Of a stretch of 64,000 nucleotides of DNA, positions 51,804 through 59,362 are shown piece by piece (position 1 is the stretch's first letter; every line of letters begins with the position of its first letter). Source of the stretch: Sphaerisporangium rubeum (GTDB lineage Bacteria; Actinomycetota; Actinomycetes; Streptosporangiales; Streptosporangiaceae); contig NZ_JACHIU010000001.1 of assembly GCF_014207705.1 (NCBI RefSeq), positions 7,060,501-7,124,500 on the forward strand, given 5' to 3'. Made by a program: the position numbers and the translations under genes. The notes below the pieces were generated by a model. It did no database searches. It was not told where the DNA came from and saw nothing but the letters and a program-made list of their open reading frames with translations.

Positions 51804-53333
51804 ATGGCATGGAACCCCCGCCGTGTCGGCGGTCGAACAGAGTTGGACATCGTCCCTGACCAGCTTGTCTGGGCACTGTACGCTCGCGAGTCGCTCGATG
51901 CCGATGGAGAGAAAGAGCAGGTAGAGAACCAGCTCGATGATCTCCGTACCTTCGTCGGCGAGATCGGCGGGAAGATCGGCAAGGAGTACGCCGAGAACGA
52001 CACGTCAGCCTTCAAGAAGGTGCGGGTCCGCCTCGAAGACGGCACCGTCGCGTTCCGGGTCGTCAGACCCGTGTGGGATGAGCTGCTACGGGAGCTACGC
52101 AAAGGCACCTACAACGCGCTCGCGCTCCCGAACATCGACCGTGGCATGCGCGACCCTCGGGACCTCGAAGACCTGATCGATCTTGTAGAGCACTTCGGCG
52201 TACTGGTCATGGGCATGACCGGCTACCTGGACCTGACCACGGACGCGGGCATCGCCATGGCGCGCAACGAGGTCAACCAACGCAACCTGGAATCCCGCAA
52301 CCTCTCCCGCAGGATCACGACTGGCAAGCGCCGCGCCGCACTCAAGGGACGCGCCATGGGTGGCCGGCTCCGGCCGTTCGGCTGGCAGGACAACAAGATC
52401 GACCTCAACCCGCGTGAGACGGCCCTGATCAGGGAGGCAACAGCACGCATCATTGCCGGGGTGAAGGCACGCACGATCGCGCGTGAGTGGGCCGAGCAAG
52501 GTGTACCCACCGTTGCCGGAGGCCAATGGACCACCCGCACCATTGAGCAGATCTTCACGAGCCCGCGTCTCTGTGGTCTCCAGACCTACAAGGGCGAGGT
52601 ACTGAAGGACAAGGAAGGCCAACCGGTACGGGGTGTGTGGCACGCCATCATCACGGAAGAACAGCACAATGCCCTCGTCCAGACGCTCAAGGTCTACAAG
52701 CGCGACTACGGACGTGACGGTCGTGGCCATCCGACCAAGTACCTCCTCTCCCCCTTCGTCCGCTGCGGCAAGTGCAACAGCCGCATGCGCGGCGGCATGC
52801 GGCCTGGCGCGAACGGCGCCAAGACCGCCATCTACGCGTGTCGCGACAAGACAGAGGGAGGCTGCGGAGGCTGCGCTCGAATCGCCGAGAAGGTTGATGA
52901 GTACATCACGGCCCTAGTGATCGCGGACCATCAACGTGTCCAGTTCCGCGAGATCGGCGAGTTGCCGGAGTGGGACAAGGAAGACGATCTCACCGCGATA
53001 AGAGGGCAGCTCCAGGAGATCACGACCGCGTACAAGGAACGGCGCATCAAGGGAAGCCGCTACTTCACGCTCCTAGAGGAGCTGGAAGCCGAAGAGCGCC
53101 GCCTTGAAGCCGACCAGCGTAGACACCAGACGGCGCGAGTACGGCGCACTGAGGGAGTCGCGAACCTGGCCGAGAAGTGGAAAGACCCGAACTTCACCCT
53201 GGACCAGCGGCAAGCCGCGATCGCACAGAGCCTACAAGCTGTGGTGATTCACCCGACCCGTCCCGGACAGCGACATTTCGACCCGAACCTGATCGAACCT
53301 ATCTGGAAGATAGATCGTGGCCCGCGAACATAA
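51804..53333 (+). CDS. Large serine recombinase (integrase)
   Basis: 509 residues. The resolvase catalytic domain has nucleophile Ser30 in YARESLD, a long helix E region and LSRRITTGKRRAALKGRAMG. A recombinase domain follows (about 180-290, ending TSPRLCGLQTYKGEV). Next is a zinc ribbon CGKCNSRM with CRDKTEGGCGGC (about 332-365), and then a coiled coil (about 395-450) of LEELEAEERRLE type. This is the phiC31/Bxb1-like class. GGAGG lies only 1 nt before ATG 51804, an awkward spacing, so a later start is possible. It sits at the left attachment junction. Confidence 0.95.
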   Translation: MAWNPRRVGGRTELDIVPDQLVWALYARESLDADGEKEQVENQLDDLRTFVGEIGGKIGKEYAENDTSAFKKVRVRLEDGTVAFRVVRPVWDELLRELRKGTYNALALPNIDRGMRDPRDLEDLIDLVEHFGVLVMGMTGYLDLTTDAGIAMARNEVNQRNLESRNLSRRITTGKRRAALKGRAMGGRLRPFGWQDNKIDLNPRETALIREATARIIAGVKARTIAREWAEQGVPTVAGGQWTTRTIEQIFTSPRLCGLQTYKGEVLKDKEGQPVRGVWHAIITEEQHNALVQTLKVYKRDYGRDGRGHPTKYLLSPFVRCGKCNSRMRGGMRPGANGAKTAIYACRDKTEGGCGGCARIAEKVDEYITALVIADHQRVQFREIGELPEWDKEDDLTAIRGQLQEITTAYKERRIKGSRYFTLLEELEAEERRLEADQRRHQTARVRRTEGVANLAEKWKDPNFTLDQRQAAIAQSLQAVVIHPTRPGQRHFDPNLIEPIWKIDRGPRT

Positions 53334-53378
53334 CGCCGGATCACCATCACCAATTCCGCACGGTAGAGCTACTCCCCA

Positions 53379-54548
53379 TCAACGCCCCTGTGTGCCACCG
53401 TTTCCGAACTCCAGAGGTAAGTAGTCGTCGACGCGGAAGAGGTCAACCGTGGGCATCGAGTACCTTCCCGCCTCGCTTCTATATAATGTCCCCGCCACTA
53501 CGACACGTAGCTTCAGGTCATTTGCTTCCACAGCTACATGGTAGTCGTCAGGCCCTAAAGCCATCTTGATCGGCCGGACACGTCCGCCTATCAGCGCCTT
53601 AACCTTCACGACCCCTTCATCGTCGTCAGGATCGCGATCCAATGAGCTCACGAATCCGTACACCACCGTGTCGGATATCTTCACGTCTTTACGAAGAATA
53701 TGACCGATTTCGCGGATCGCGCCGGCAGACTCTTTTGGAAATGTTAAGTCATCCCCTCCTGCCCTAGGGGGTGCAGAAGTGAGCGCCCATCTCACCGTTA
53801 TATCGAGGTCTCCCACTTCGGGAGCGGACACCATCGTCGCAAGCGCTGAACATGCGTCTGCCGATAAGCCGCCAAACACTGCCTGGCGAAGTTCGCCGCG
53901 AGATGGGATAGCGTCTCTTTCAACGGCTAACTCTTGCAACTGCCGCAAGACATCAGCCATCATCCCGGTGACCCGTCTAGGGAAGTAGTCACGTTCAGCC
54001 TGAACGTCTAAAAGAGGCTCCTGGTCGCCGTCGGCCACAACCGGCTTCATAGTTCCGATTGGACTAACGATGGGAATAATGAAGCTTCCTCGTACAGTGT
54101 GACCCATGCCCACGATGTCGGCATGCTTCCTTGCTTCGGCCGGCCGCGATCGACCATGGTACGATTTGCGCCGAATCGCCGAGCAGGCATTTGCAATCGC
54201 GAATTCGCGAGCGCCGTTGAGCATCTTGGATGCATCCACAAGGGGAATATAAGGCCGCTCGTCCTCGAATTTCAGACTAATCACATCATCTTCGACGTAT
54301 TGCAAATCGCGAGTTACATCTTCTTCCGATGACTCACTTTCACTGGCAACATCTTCGATGAAATTACGGACGCGCCTCAAGTAATCTGATGCATCCACAT
54401 TTAAGGGAACTAGTACCTCATGGTCATCCCGTTCCCAGATCTCCACCCGAGGTAGCGGCCGTTCTTTCAGCTGCCACGAGTTCGCTTTAAGGTATGCCTT
54501 CAACCCTGTGGGTGATACCCGTGGCGGCAGGACCATGCTGTGCATCAT
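53379..54548 (-). CDS. Unknown cargo protein paired with DUF4365-like gene
   Basis: 389 residues that I do not recognise. It is acidic and soluble, without a signal peptide or membrane helix. It has an N-terminal region with VEIWERDDHEVLVPLN and an Asp/Glu-rich helical block (DVASESESSEEDV). A second half follows with DADACSALATM-like helices, FPKESAGAIREIGHIL, and a beta-rich end (GGRVRPIKMALGPDDYHVAV, LKLRVVVAGTLYR). Codon use is markedly more A/T-ending than the host genes. It overlaps the DUF4365-like gene by 4 bp, so the two form one unit. Confidence 0.75.
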   Translation of the reverse strand: MMHSMVLPPRVSPTGLKAYLKANSWQLKERPLPRVEIWERDDHEVLVPLNVDASDYLRRVRNFIEDVASESESSEEDVTRDLQYVEDDVISLKFEDERPYIPLVDASKMLNGAREFAIANACSAIRRKSYHGRSRPAEARKHADIVGMGHTVRGSFIIPIVSPIGTMKPVVADGDQEPLLDVQAERDYFPRRVTGMMADVLRQLQELAVERDAIPSRGELRQAVFGGLSADACSALATMVSAPEVGDLDITVRWALTSAPPRAGGDDLTFPKESAGAIREIGHILRKDVKISDTVVYGFVSSLDRDPDDDEGVVKVKALIGGRVRPIKMALGPDDYHVAVEANDLKLRVVVAGTLYRSEAGRYSMPTVDLFRVDDYLPLEFGNGGTQGR

Positions 54549-55024
54549 GCCATACCTCGAGCTTCCTTCATGAGCCGATCGAGAGATTCGACCGTAAGCT
54601 TGTTGGTGCGAGATAATCGAACCGACTTGGTGACTCGATTACCGGTAGGTGGCAATAAGGACATATTGGCGAAGTAACCACACTTGCGCAGGTGAATCCC
54701 GTCTTCGAGTGCACTTATCCAGTTTTCTCGCAATTCCGGAACTTCCACGACAAACAAGTAAGCCGGAACGTTTCGTCCTGGATCGCTCAGCAAGTTGTAA
54801 GTGCGCACGTCCAAGTTATAGGACAAGTAGTCCTCAGCCGCAGCGGACTCCTCAGTGCATTTCATCTGGACGTCTACGCGCATGGCACGATCCTTGATTT
54901 CGAGATCCACGCCCAGATGGTCAACGGTGTCGATCATTACCGTGTAACCCGCCGCATAAGCTAAAGCTTGGACGTAAGATACGCTGAACCACTCTTTGCA
55001 TGCCGAGGTATCCAGAGTGCCCAC
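54545..55024 (-). CDS. DUF4365-like putative nuclease-fold protein
   Basis: 159 residues. The core GVDLEIKDRAMRVDVQMK has the spacing D...QxK seen in DUF4365 and related PD-(D/E)xK nuclease folds. Strands such as NVPAYLFVVEVPE follow. WISALEDGIHLRKCGYFANMSLL near the C-terminus is the family's Trp-containing segment. GTG at 55024 has no ribosome site; a TAATGT lies 12 nt upstream. It leads the two-gene unit with the 389-residue protein. Codon use is foreign to the host. Confidence 0.75.
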   Translation of the reverse strand: MGTLDTSACKEWFSVSYVQALAYAAGYTVMIDTVDHLGVDLEIKDRAMRVDVQMKCTEESAAAEDYLSYNLDVRTYNLLSDPGRNVPAYLFVVEVPELRENWISALEDGIHLRKCGYFANMSLLPPTGNRVTKSVRLSRTNKLTVESLDRLMKEARGMA

Positions 55025-55166
55025 AAACGGACGCTAACATTACGAGTAGCGGTTTGTGTGCACTTGCTACCTAATTGTGATCAACCCAACATCGCCACTA
55101 AGCCCATAACAGGGGATTGCGGGTTGTCCTAAATCCCCAAGCTGGCGAGTGCGTTTACGGCAAGAG

Positions 55167-55202
55167 GGAGAGGCCCGCTGACTGAAGTCAGCGGGCCTCT
55201 CC
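55167..55202. terminator. 17-bp perfect inverted repeat
   Basis: GGAGAGGCCCGCTGACT, GA, then its exact complement. It lies 6 bp after the small gene ending at 55208 and before the cargo unit (start 55024). There is no T-run. It would separate the transfer operon from the cargo pair. Confidence 0.7.
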
Positions 55203-55207
55203 AGTGG

Positions 55208-55381
55208 TCAGAGACTGTCCTCTTCATCGATATCGAGCTGGTAGATGCGGGCAACTCGTTGTGCCCACTCTCTGGAGCGTGGCGGCGCATGCCTCAGTTG
55301 CTCTTCAGCCCACTCCTCTGGCGACGGAATGCGTGTTCTCCTGGGTCTTGTCGTTGGGACATCACCCCCCTTCACCGTCAC
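55208..55381 (-). CDS. 57-residue transfer-region protein
   Basis: GTG 55381 overlaps the stop of the preceding small ORF (GTGA). Its core RIPSPEEWAEEQLRHAPPRS is followed by EWAQRVARIYQLDI. This resembles the short conserved protein found immediately after the FtsK-like transfer gene in actinomycete integrative elements (E/A-QL-x-APPRS-x-x-WA-x-RVA pattern). It is soluble and helical. The role is unknown, but the position suggests transfer or spread. Confidence 0.65.
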   Translation of the reverse strand: MTVKGGDVPTTRPRRTRIPSPEEWAEEQLRHAPPRSREWAQRVARIYQLDIDEEDSL

Positions 55382-55473
55382 CTTTGGTAACCGTCCACGT
55401 GTTCGTCCATGGATCGCCGTATGCCCCTTACGTGCAGGCGCGCGCGTGGACGTGGACGTGGACGATTACGCAC
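55378..55473 (-). CDS. 31-residue basic ORF after the transfer gene
   Basis: GTG 55473, two bases past the FtsK stop (55476-55478); its TGA overlaps the next gene's GTG. The N-terminus is an alternating Arg-Pro repeat (RPRPRPRARL), and the C-terminus is acidic (MDEHVDGYQR). Such tight packing suggests it is translated, if only to couple its neighbours. Confidence 0.45.
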   Translation of the reverse strand: MRNRPRPRPRARLHVRGIRRSMDEHVDGYQR

Positions 55474-55475
55474 TG

Positions 55476-57281
55476 TCAGCTATCAGGATGTGCGCGCCAG
55501 CGTCCCCGGCTGACTTGTGCGACTCGTCCTGATCGTGCGTGCTCTTGCAACCGGTAGTAGACCCATGAGCGCCCCATGCCGGTCTGGCGCATCAGGTCCT
55601 CGATCGACATTCCCTCTCCAGGAGCGTCGCGTAGGGCTGTCCACAGGGTGTTTTCAGCGTCATGCGAGGCCGTCGTGTGTCCATGGCAGGCGATGGCCGG
55701 TGCGTCCTCGTCGGCACTCGTGGGTGTCGCTTCGAGGGCAGCGGTGGAGATTTCGTCCAGTGGCGGACGGTTGGATGCGTGCCGGCCAGTGGTGCACTGT
55801 ACGGCGTCGTCGGTGAGGAGGAAGGTTCGTGCGCGTCGAGGGATGTCGTGCTCCGGTGCGCTGACGAGGAACTTGCCGGGTGCGTTGAGACTGTGGGAGT
55901 GCCAGCCGGCTTTGAACATGCCTTGGCCGAGGATCAGGTCCACGTCACGCCGTTCCCGTACCCGGAAGGAGATCCGCACGTCCATCTGTGAGCGCACCGC
56001 GCCTTGCCCCATGGCCTTCTGTGAGGGACGTTGTGTCGCGGCTACGAGAGTGACCGCGACGGCACGTCCACGTCGGGCGATGGAGTCGGCATGTCGGACG
56101 GCTTCCGGTGCCTCGTCGACGAGTTCGGCGTACTCGTCGATCAGAATGACCAGGGCAGGCGCATCCGGACGTGGCTGCCACACCCGTTGTCCCTGCTGAG
56201 CGAGCACGTCGGCACGGCCGTCCAGGACGGCCACGGCGTCGCGCAACAGGGCTTGGGCCTCCTGTGCGGTGGTGGCGACACGATCCAGGCAGGATGCCCA
56301 CGGGAGGAGTTCCATCCCGCGCTTGAGATCGATACCCCAGATGACCACGTCCGGGCAGGCGGACAGGTCGGCAAGGATGACATTGACTCCGCCGCTCTTG
56401 CCGGCGCCGGCCACGCCACCCACCAGGACATGACGCCGGAGCAGGGAAACCCGTACCGGGCTGCCATCCTCGAAGAGACCCAACTTGACGGGTTGGGTGA
56501 TCGAGGTGACGGAGGGACCCGGCCAAGCGATGGCGTCAGCGTGCGGATCGTTCTCGATCACCCGCAGTTCCATACGGTTGGCGCGTTCGGGAACCGGCTG
56601 CACGCGCGCCGCACCCCGCCGTGTACCGAGAGCCGACTCCAAAGCAGGAAGCTTGGAAACGACGTCCTCCACCGTCTGACCACGCGCCAGGGCTACGCGA
56701 GCGCGGTATCCCCACAGGTCCACGACCGCCGATTGGATGCGCGAACCGGCCAGACCGATGGCCTGAGAGATCTCCGGCCACGCGGCGAGCGTGCGTTCCA
56801 CACGTACGCGGGCACGGCGCCGGCGGTGTGCCCACCATGGCAAGCCGGTCACAAACGTGCCTATGGCGAGCACATGAGGAAGCGGCACGGCCGACGGCCC
56901 TACGGCTGTCGCGGCTGCCGTCCATCCGCCTGCCAGAAGAACGGTCGCCGCGGCGTAACCGCGTTCCGCGGGTCGAGTGAGGTTGACCCATCGGCCGAAG
57001 AACGCGAGCACCCACGAGGTCAGCGCAGCGAGGATGAGCACGATGGGCCACCATACGGCGTATGCCGCGTGCAGGATCGTCCCACTAGTGAGGGTGAGAA
57101 GCGCCGCAGTGACCGGCGCGAGTTCGGAGCGGTAGCGCCACATCCCGCGAGCGATGGTCACCAGGGCGATAGGCGCGAACTCCAGATCATCGGAAAGGAT
57201 CATCATCGGTTCGATGCCGTCGCGCCGGATGCGGCGAGCGTTGCGCCGCAACCGGTGCCGAGAGTGCCGGTGCCTCGTCAT
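55476..57281 (-). CDS. FtsK/SpoIIIE-type transfer protein (TraB/TraSA-like)
   Basis: 601 residues. The N-terminus is basic, with two pairs of membrane helices (LILAALTSWVLAFFGRWVNL, TVLLAGGWTAAATAVG). The motor has Walker A GGVAGAGKSGGVNVIL (about 290-305) and Walker B VVIWGIDLKR, plus VILIDEYAELVDEAPE. A C-terminal winged helix (SIEDLMRQTGMGRSWVYYRL) probably reads DNA repeats. Proteins of this type move double-stranded DNA between mycelia. It overlaps the 114-residue gene upstream by 4 bp. Confidence 0.93.
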   Translation of the reverse strand: MTRHRHSRHRLRRNARRIRRDGIEPMMILSDDLEFAPIALVTIARGMWRYRSELAPVTAALLTLTSGTILHAAYAVWWPIVLILAALTSWVLAFFGRWVNLTRPAERGYAAATVLLAGGWTAAATAVGPSAVPLPHVLAIGTFVTGLPWWAHRRRRARVRVERTLAAWPEISQAIGLAGSRIQSAVVDLWGYRARVALARGQTVEDVVSKLPALESALGTRRGAARVQPVPERANRMELRVIENDPHADAIAWPGPSVTSITQPVKLGLFEDGSPVRVSLLRRHVLVGGVAGAGKSGGVNVILADLSACPDVVIWGIDLKRGMELLPWASCLDRVATTAQEAQALLRDAVAVLDGRADVLAQQGQRVWQPRPDAPALVILIDEYAELVDEAPEAVRHADSIARRGRAVAVTLVAATQRPSQKAMGQGAVRSQMDVRISFRVRERRDVDLILGQGMFKAGWHSHSLNAPGKFLVSAPEHDIPRRARTFLLTDDAVQCTTGRHASNRPPLDEISTAALEATPTSADEDAPAIACHGHTTASHDAENTLWTALRDAPGEGMSIEDLMRQTGMGRSWVYYRLQEHARSGRVAQVSRGRWRAHPDS

Positions 57282-57622
57282 CCCCTCTCACCTGGCCAAG
57301 CCTCGTCGGCGCGTTGTGCGGTGAGTTCGTCGCGCAGGTAGAAGAGCGGGTCGGCTTCACCGTCGTGGTGCGCGGCCAAGGTGGCACGGGCTGCGGCGAC
57401 CATGTCAGCGCGTTGGCGGCGGATTCGGGAGAGTTCAGCCTGAAGCTTGGTGAGCTGCGTTACGAGGGTAAGGGTGTCGTCCAGGGCAGTGGTGACGTGC
57501 TGCCAAATTTCGGCAAGGGCGAGAGTGGAGGAGGAAAAAGCGGTGATGAGCTGACGAGCGTTGCGGTTGCGGTTGGTGACCTCCTGGAGGGCTGGATCGG
57601 GGTACGGGTTGGTGTGTGGCAC
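57278..57622 (-). CDS. Coiled-coil transfer-region protein
   Basis: 114 residues from GTG 57622, after GGAG. The middle is a long helix (TALDDTLTLVTQLTKLQAEL, SRIRRQRADMVAAARATLAA). No membrane segment. It is coupled to the FtsK-like gene by a 4-bp overlap. The function is unknown, probably an accessory to transfer. Confidence 0.7.
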   Translation of the reverse strand: MPHTNPYPDPALQEVTNRNRNARQLITAFSSSTLALAEIWQHVTTALDDTLTLVTQLTKLQAELSRIRRQRADMVAAARATLAAHHDGEADPLFYLRDELTAQRADEAWPGERG

Positions 57623-57655
57623 TAGGCATCAACTCCTTCAGTTGGGGACAAGGGG

Positions 57656-57844
57656 TCAGGAGCCGGTGAACCAGCTCAGGGCTGCGCTTACGGCACGCCG
57701 GATGTCGGGTGCGACGGCGGTAGCGGCCAGGAAGAAGCCGAACAGCAAACACGTCACGGCCTGCCAAAGCCGTAGGCCCAGGTAGCGCCAGGCGATGAAA
57801 ACCACCGCACCCAGGAGCACCACCAGGGGAATCGACACCGTCAT
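57656..57844 (-). CDS. Small two-helix membrane protein
   Basis: 62 residues with two hydrophobic helices (IPLVVLLGAVVFIAW and LWQAVTCLLFGFFLAATAV). ATG 57844 is preceded by GAGGAGGTGAGA, a strong ribosome site. It resembles Spd-like small membrane proteins encoded beside transfer genes. Confidence 0.7.
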   Translation of the reverse strand: MTVSIPLVVLLGAVVFIAWRYLGLRLWQAVTCLLFGFFLAATAVAPDIRRAVSAALSWFTGS

Positions 57845-57888
57845 GAAATCTCACCTCCTCTCATTCCTCAAGCCGTAGGGTCCTCAGC

Positions 57889-58020
57889 TCAGATGCCGTC
57901 TTGCTGAGCCTTGCGACGGTGCCAGCGGGCACGCGCTCGGCACTTGCGGCACCGGACGGTGCCCGGATCAGTGAGGGCACCGCAGGGGCAGCGCCGGCCG
58001 AACAGGCGGGGAATACGCAA
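57889..58020 (-). CDS. 43-residue zinc-ribbon-like protein
   Basis: TTG 58020 lies 9 nt after GGAGG. The protein is very basic, with CPCGALTDPGTVRCRKC providing four cysteines, followed by RARARWHRRKAQQDGI. Zinc-binding DNA-contact proteins of this size are common in actinomycete elements. The overlapping GTG frame gives no recognisable protein. Confidence 0.6.
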   Translation of the reverse strand: MRIPRLFGRRCPCGALTDPGTVRCRKCRARARWHRRKAQQDGI

Positions 58021-58047
58021 CGTTGCTCACCTCCTCGTGTCGTGTGT

Positions 58048-58227
58048 TCAGCGGCGGACGTGGACGCCGACGAGGCGGCGCGTCGCGCCGTCGATGGGGG
58101 TGCGTGGCGTACCCGACAGGCTCATGTGCCGGTCCTGCCGGCGAATGCTGACGGCCATCGCGAGGAACACGACGAACCCGCCAAGAGCGAAAACAAACGC
58201 GAGAAGCATGATGATCAGATACGCCAT
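58048..58227 (-). CDS. 59-residue single-pass membrane protein
   Basis: The helix AYLIIMLLAFVFALGGFVVFL is followed by a basic tail (RRQDRH). ATG 58227 has GGAAGTG about 8 nt upstream. It is the first gene after the repeat-bearing promoter region 58228-58380. The longer frame to 58374 crosses that promoter region and is unlikely. Confidence 0.65.
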   Translation of the reverse strand: MAYLIIMLLAFVFALGGFVVFLAMAVSIRRQDRHMSLSGTPRTPIDGATRRLVGVHVRR

Positions 58228-58294
58228 GGGGATCACTTCCTTCGCCGTCGGAACCTTGTGAAGCGAAGGTAGGTTCGGCGCAAGGGGCGCCCCC

Positions 58295-58344
58295 ATCACG
58301 AGGTGAGATCGTGTGATGAGATCAAACGGATCGCGCAGTGAGAT
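58295..58344 (-). promoter_or_regulatory. Operator-like sites upstream of the small-gene operon
   Basis: ATCACGAGGTGAGAT at 58295-58309 is the complement of ATCTCACCTCGTGAT, matching the pair at 59276-59303. A further GTGAGAT occurs at 58338-58344. These lie in the 153-bp promoter region of the operon. Confidence 0.5.
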
Positions 58345-58380
58345 AAACCGCAGGTAGAAGCGCTGATCTGGCATGAAAGA

Positions 58381-58433
58381 GCCCCCGGAAGAGCCGGGGA
58401 AGGAGCGGGGAACGCTCTGGCTCTACCGGGGGC
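58381..58433. terminator. Long hairpin between transfer-region genes
   Basis: GCCCCCGGAAGAGCC at 58381-58395 pairs with 58419-58433, 14 of 15 bases. It separates the genes at 58457-59102 from those at 57889-58227, so the two sets probably form separate transcription units. Confidence 0.65.
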
Positions 58434-58456
58434 GGCGGACATCACATACGGAAGGC

Positions 58457-58714
58457 CTACGCCGAGGATGGCGGTGATGTCTGGTTGAACAGTTGCAGGA
58501 ATTCGATGACCTTCTCATGCGCGCGTTTGTAGGCGGCTTCCTCCGAGGGCAGGCGTTCGATCAACTGTGATCCCAGTGGACCGGGCAACTTGCAGTGCAG
58601 CTCGAACGGACGGGAGACCACGTCCAGAGTGAAGGCGCGGACCCCACCGACCATGCCGTGCCTGAAGGCGGGGATCTTCGGCGACTGCACCCAAGTGATC
58701 TCTGGTTCAGTCAT
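58457..58714 (-). CDS. Hypothetical 85-residue element protein
   Basis: Starts MTEPEITWVQSPK at ATG 58714, overlapping the preceding gene by 8 bp. It is a small alpha/beta protein (GVRAFTLDVVSRPFELHC, then a helix KRAHEKVIEFLQLF). No recognised domain. Co-transcribed with the 131-residue gene. Confidence 0.65.
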   Translation of the reverse strand: MTEPEITWVQSPKIPAFRHGMVGGVRAFTLDVVSRPFELHCKLPGPLGSQLIERLPSEEAAYKRAHEKVIEFLQLFNQTSPPSSA

Positions 58715-59102
58715 CGGCGCACCCACTCTCCGCGCTGGTCCGCTGCTCAGGGATCAATGCGGTGGCTTCCTGTGGTTCCGGTACAGCATCCGGAAGCCAC
58801 TGTTCCTGCACCATCTCCCAGTACAGGATGGCTATGCGCCGCGCCGCCGTCTCCAGGGCATTGATCGAGGAGAAGGCGTACACCCTGCGTCCTGTGCTCT
58901 CAGAACAGCGTCCGGTCCACCAACGAAAGCGCGGTCCGTCAGGTACGTGCTCGCACCAGACAACCAGGCCACATCGGACGGACAGCGCTGCCACTCTGTC
59001 GCCGGGATGCACATCGGCCGTGATTCCGTGGCTCTCCAACGCTCGCGACAAGCGTGTTGCGGCCAGAGCCACAGGAGAGTCGTCTTGTGTCCTTCTGATC
59101 AT
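58707..59102 (-). CDS. Hypothetical 131-residue element protein
   Basis: ATG 59102 lies about 9 nt after GGAGG. It has a helix near SPVALAATRLSRALESHGI, a beta-rich middle (VSVRCGLVVWCEHVPDGPRF with RWWTGR) and a helix with ALETAARRIAILYWEM. It looks soluble. It is the first gene read leftward from the shared regulatory region facing the Xre gene, so it is probably under the control of that regulator. Confidence 0.65.
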   Translation of the reverse strand: MIRRTQDDSPVALAATRLSRALESHGITADVHPGDRVAALSVRCGLVVWCEHVPDGPRFRWWTGRCSESTGRRVYAFSSINALETAARRIAILYWEMVQEQWLPDAVPEPQEATALIPEQRTSAESGCADD

Positions 59103-59275
59103 CTTTGCGCGCCTCCATGCTTCGAGGCTGCTCGCGCACCAACCTCTACAGGTCGCGATCCATCGACTAGCGTCCACATTGCGTCGTTTAGGAAGAAAAA
59201 CGCCTGACCTCCCCTTCTGGCTCTGACCGGGGTCTTGCCTTAGGGCGAGGTTTCCAAGCAAACGTCTTCTCGCTA

Positions 59276-59303
59276 ATCTCACCGTGATATCTCACGGTGT
59301 GAT
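59276..59303. promoter_or_regulatory. Tandem operator-like sites in the Xre divergent promoter
   Basis: ATCTCACCGTGAT (59276-59288) directly followed by ATCTCACGGTGTGAT (59289-59303). Across them runs the perfect palindrome CACCGTGATATCTCACGGTG (59280-59299). They stand between the leftward operon and the Xre gene and recur at 58295-58309. Confidence 0.6.
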
Positions 59304-59362
59304 GGACTTGTCGGTACTGACCTTTCAACGAGGCCGATGACCAGAGGAGCGGAGCGCGCGCC

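Noticed and set aside
51610-51876. A small standalone membrane gene of 88 codons at the element's left end
   Set aside because: Its C-terminus is the end of a permease family, and the N-terminal 35 residues are antisense to the recombinase; it is a truncated gene end.
55204-55557. 117-codon plus-strand frame in the transfer region
   Set aside because: The minus strand carries two coupled small genes with a conserved core, and the plus-strand frame is low-complexity (Trp-Thr repeats).
57656-59102. A replication initiator among the small transfer-region genes
   Set aside because: None has a Rep, primase or helicase motif, and all are under 135 residues.
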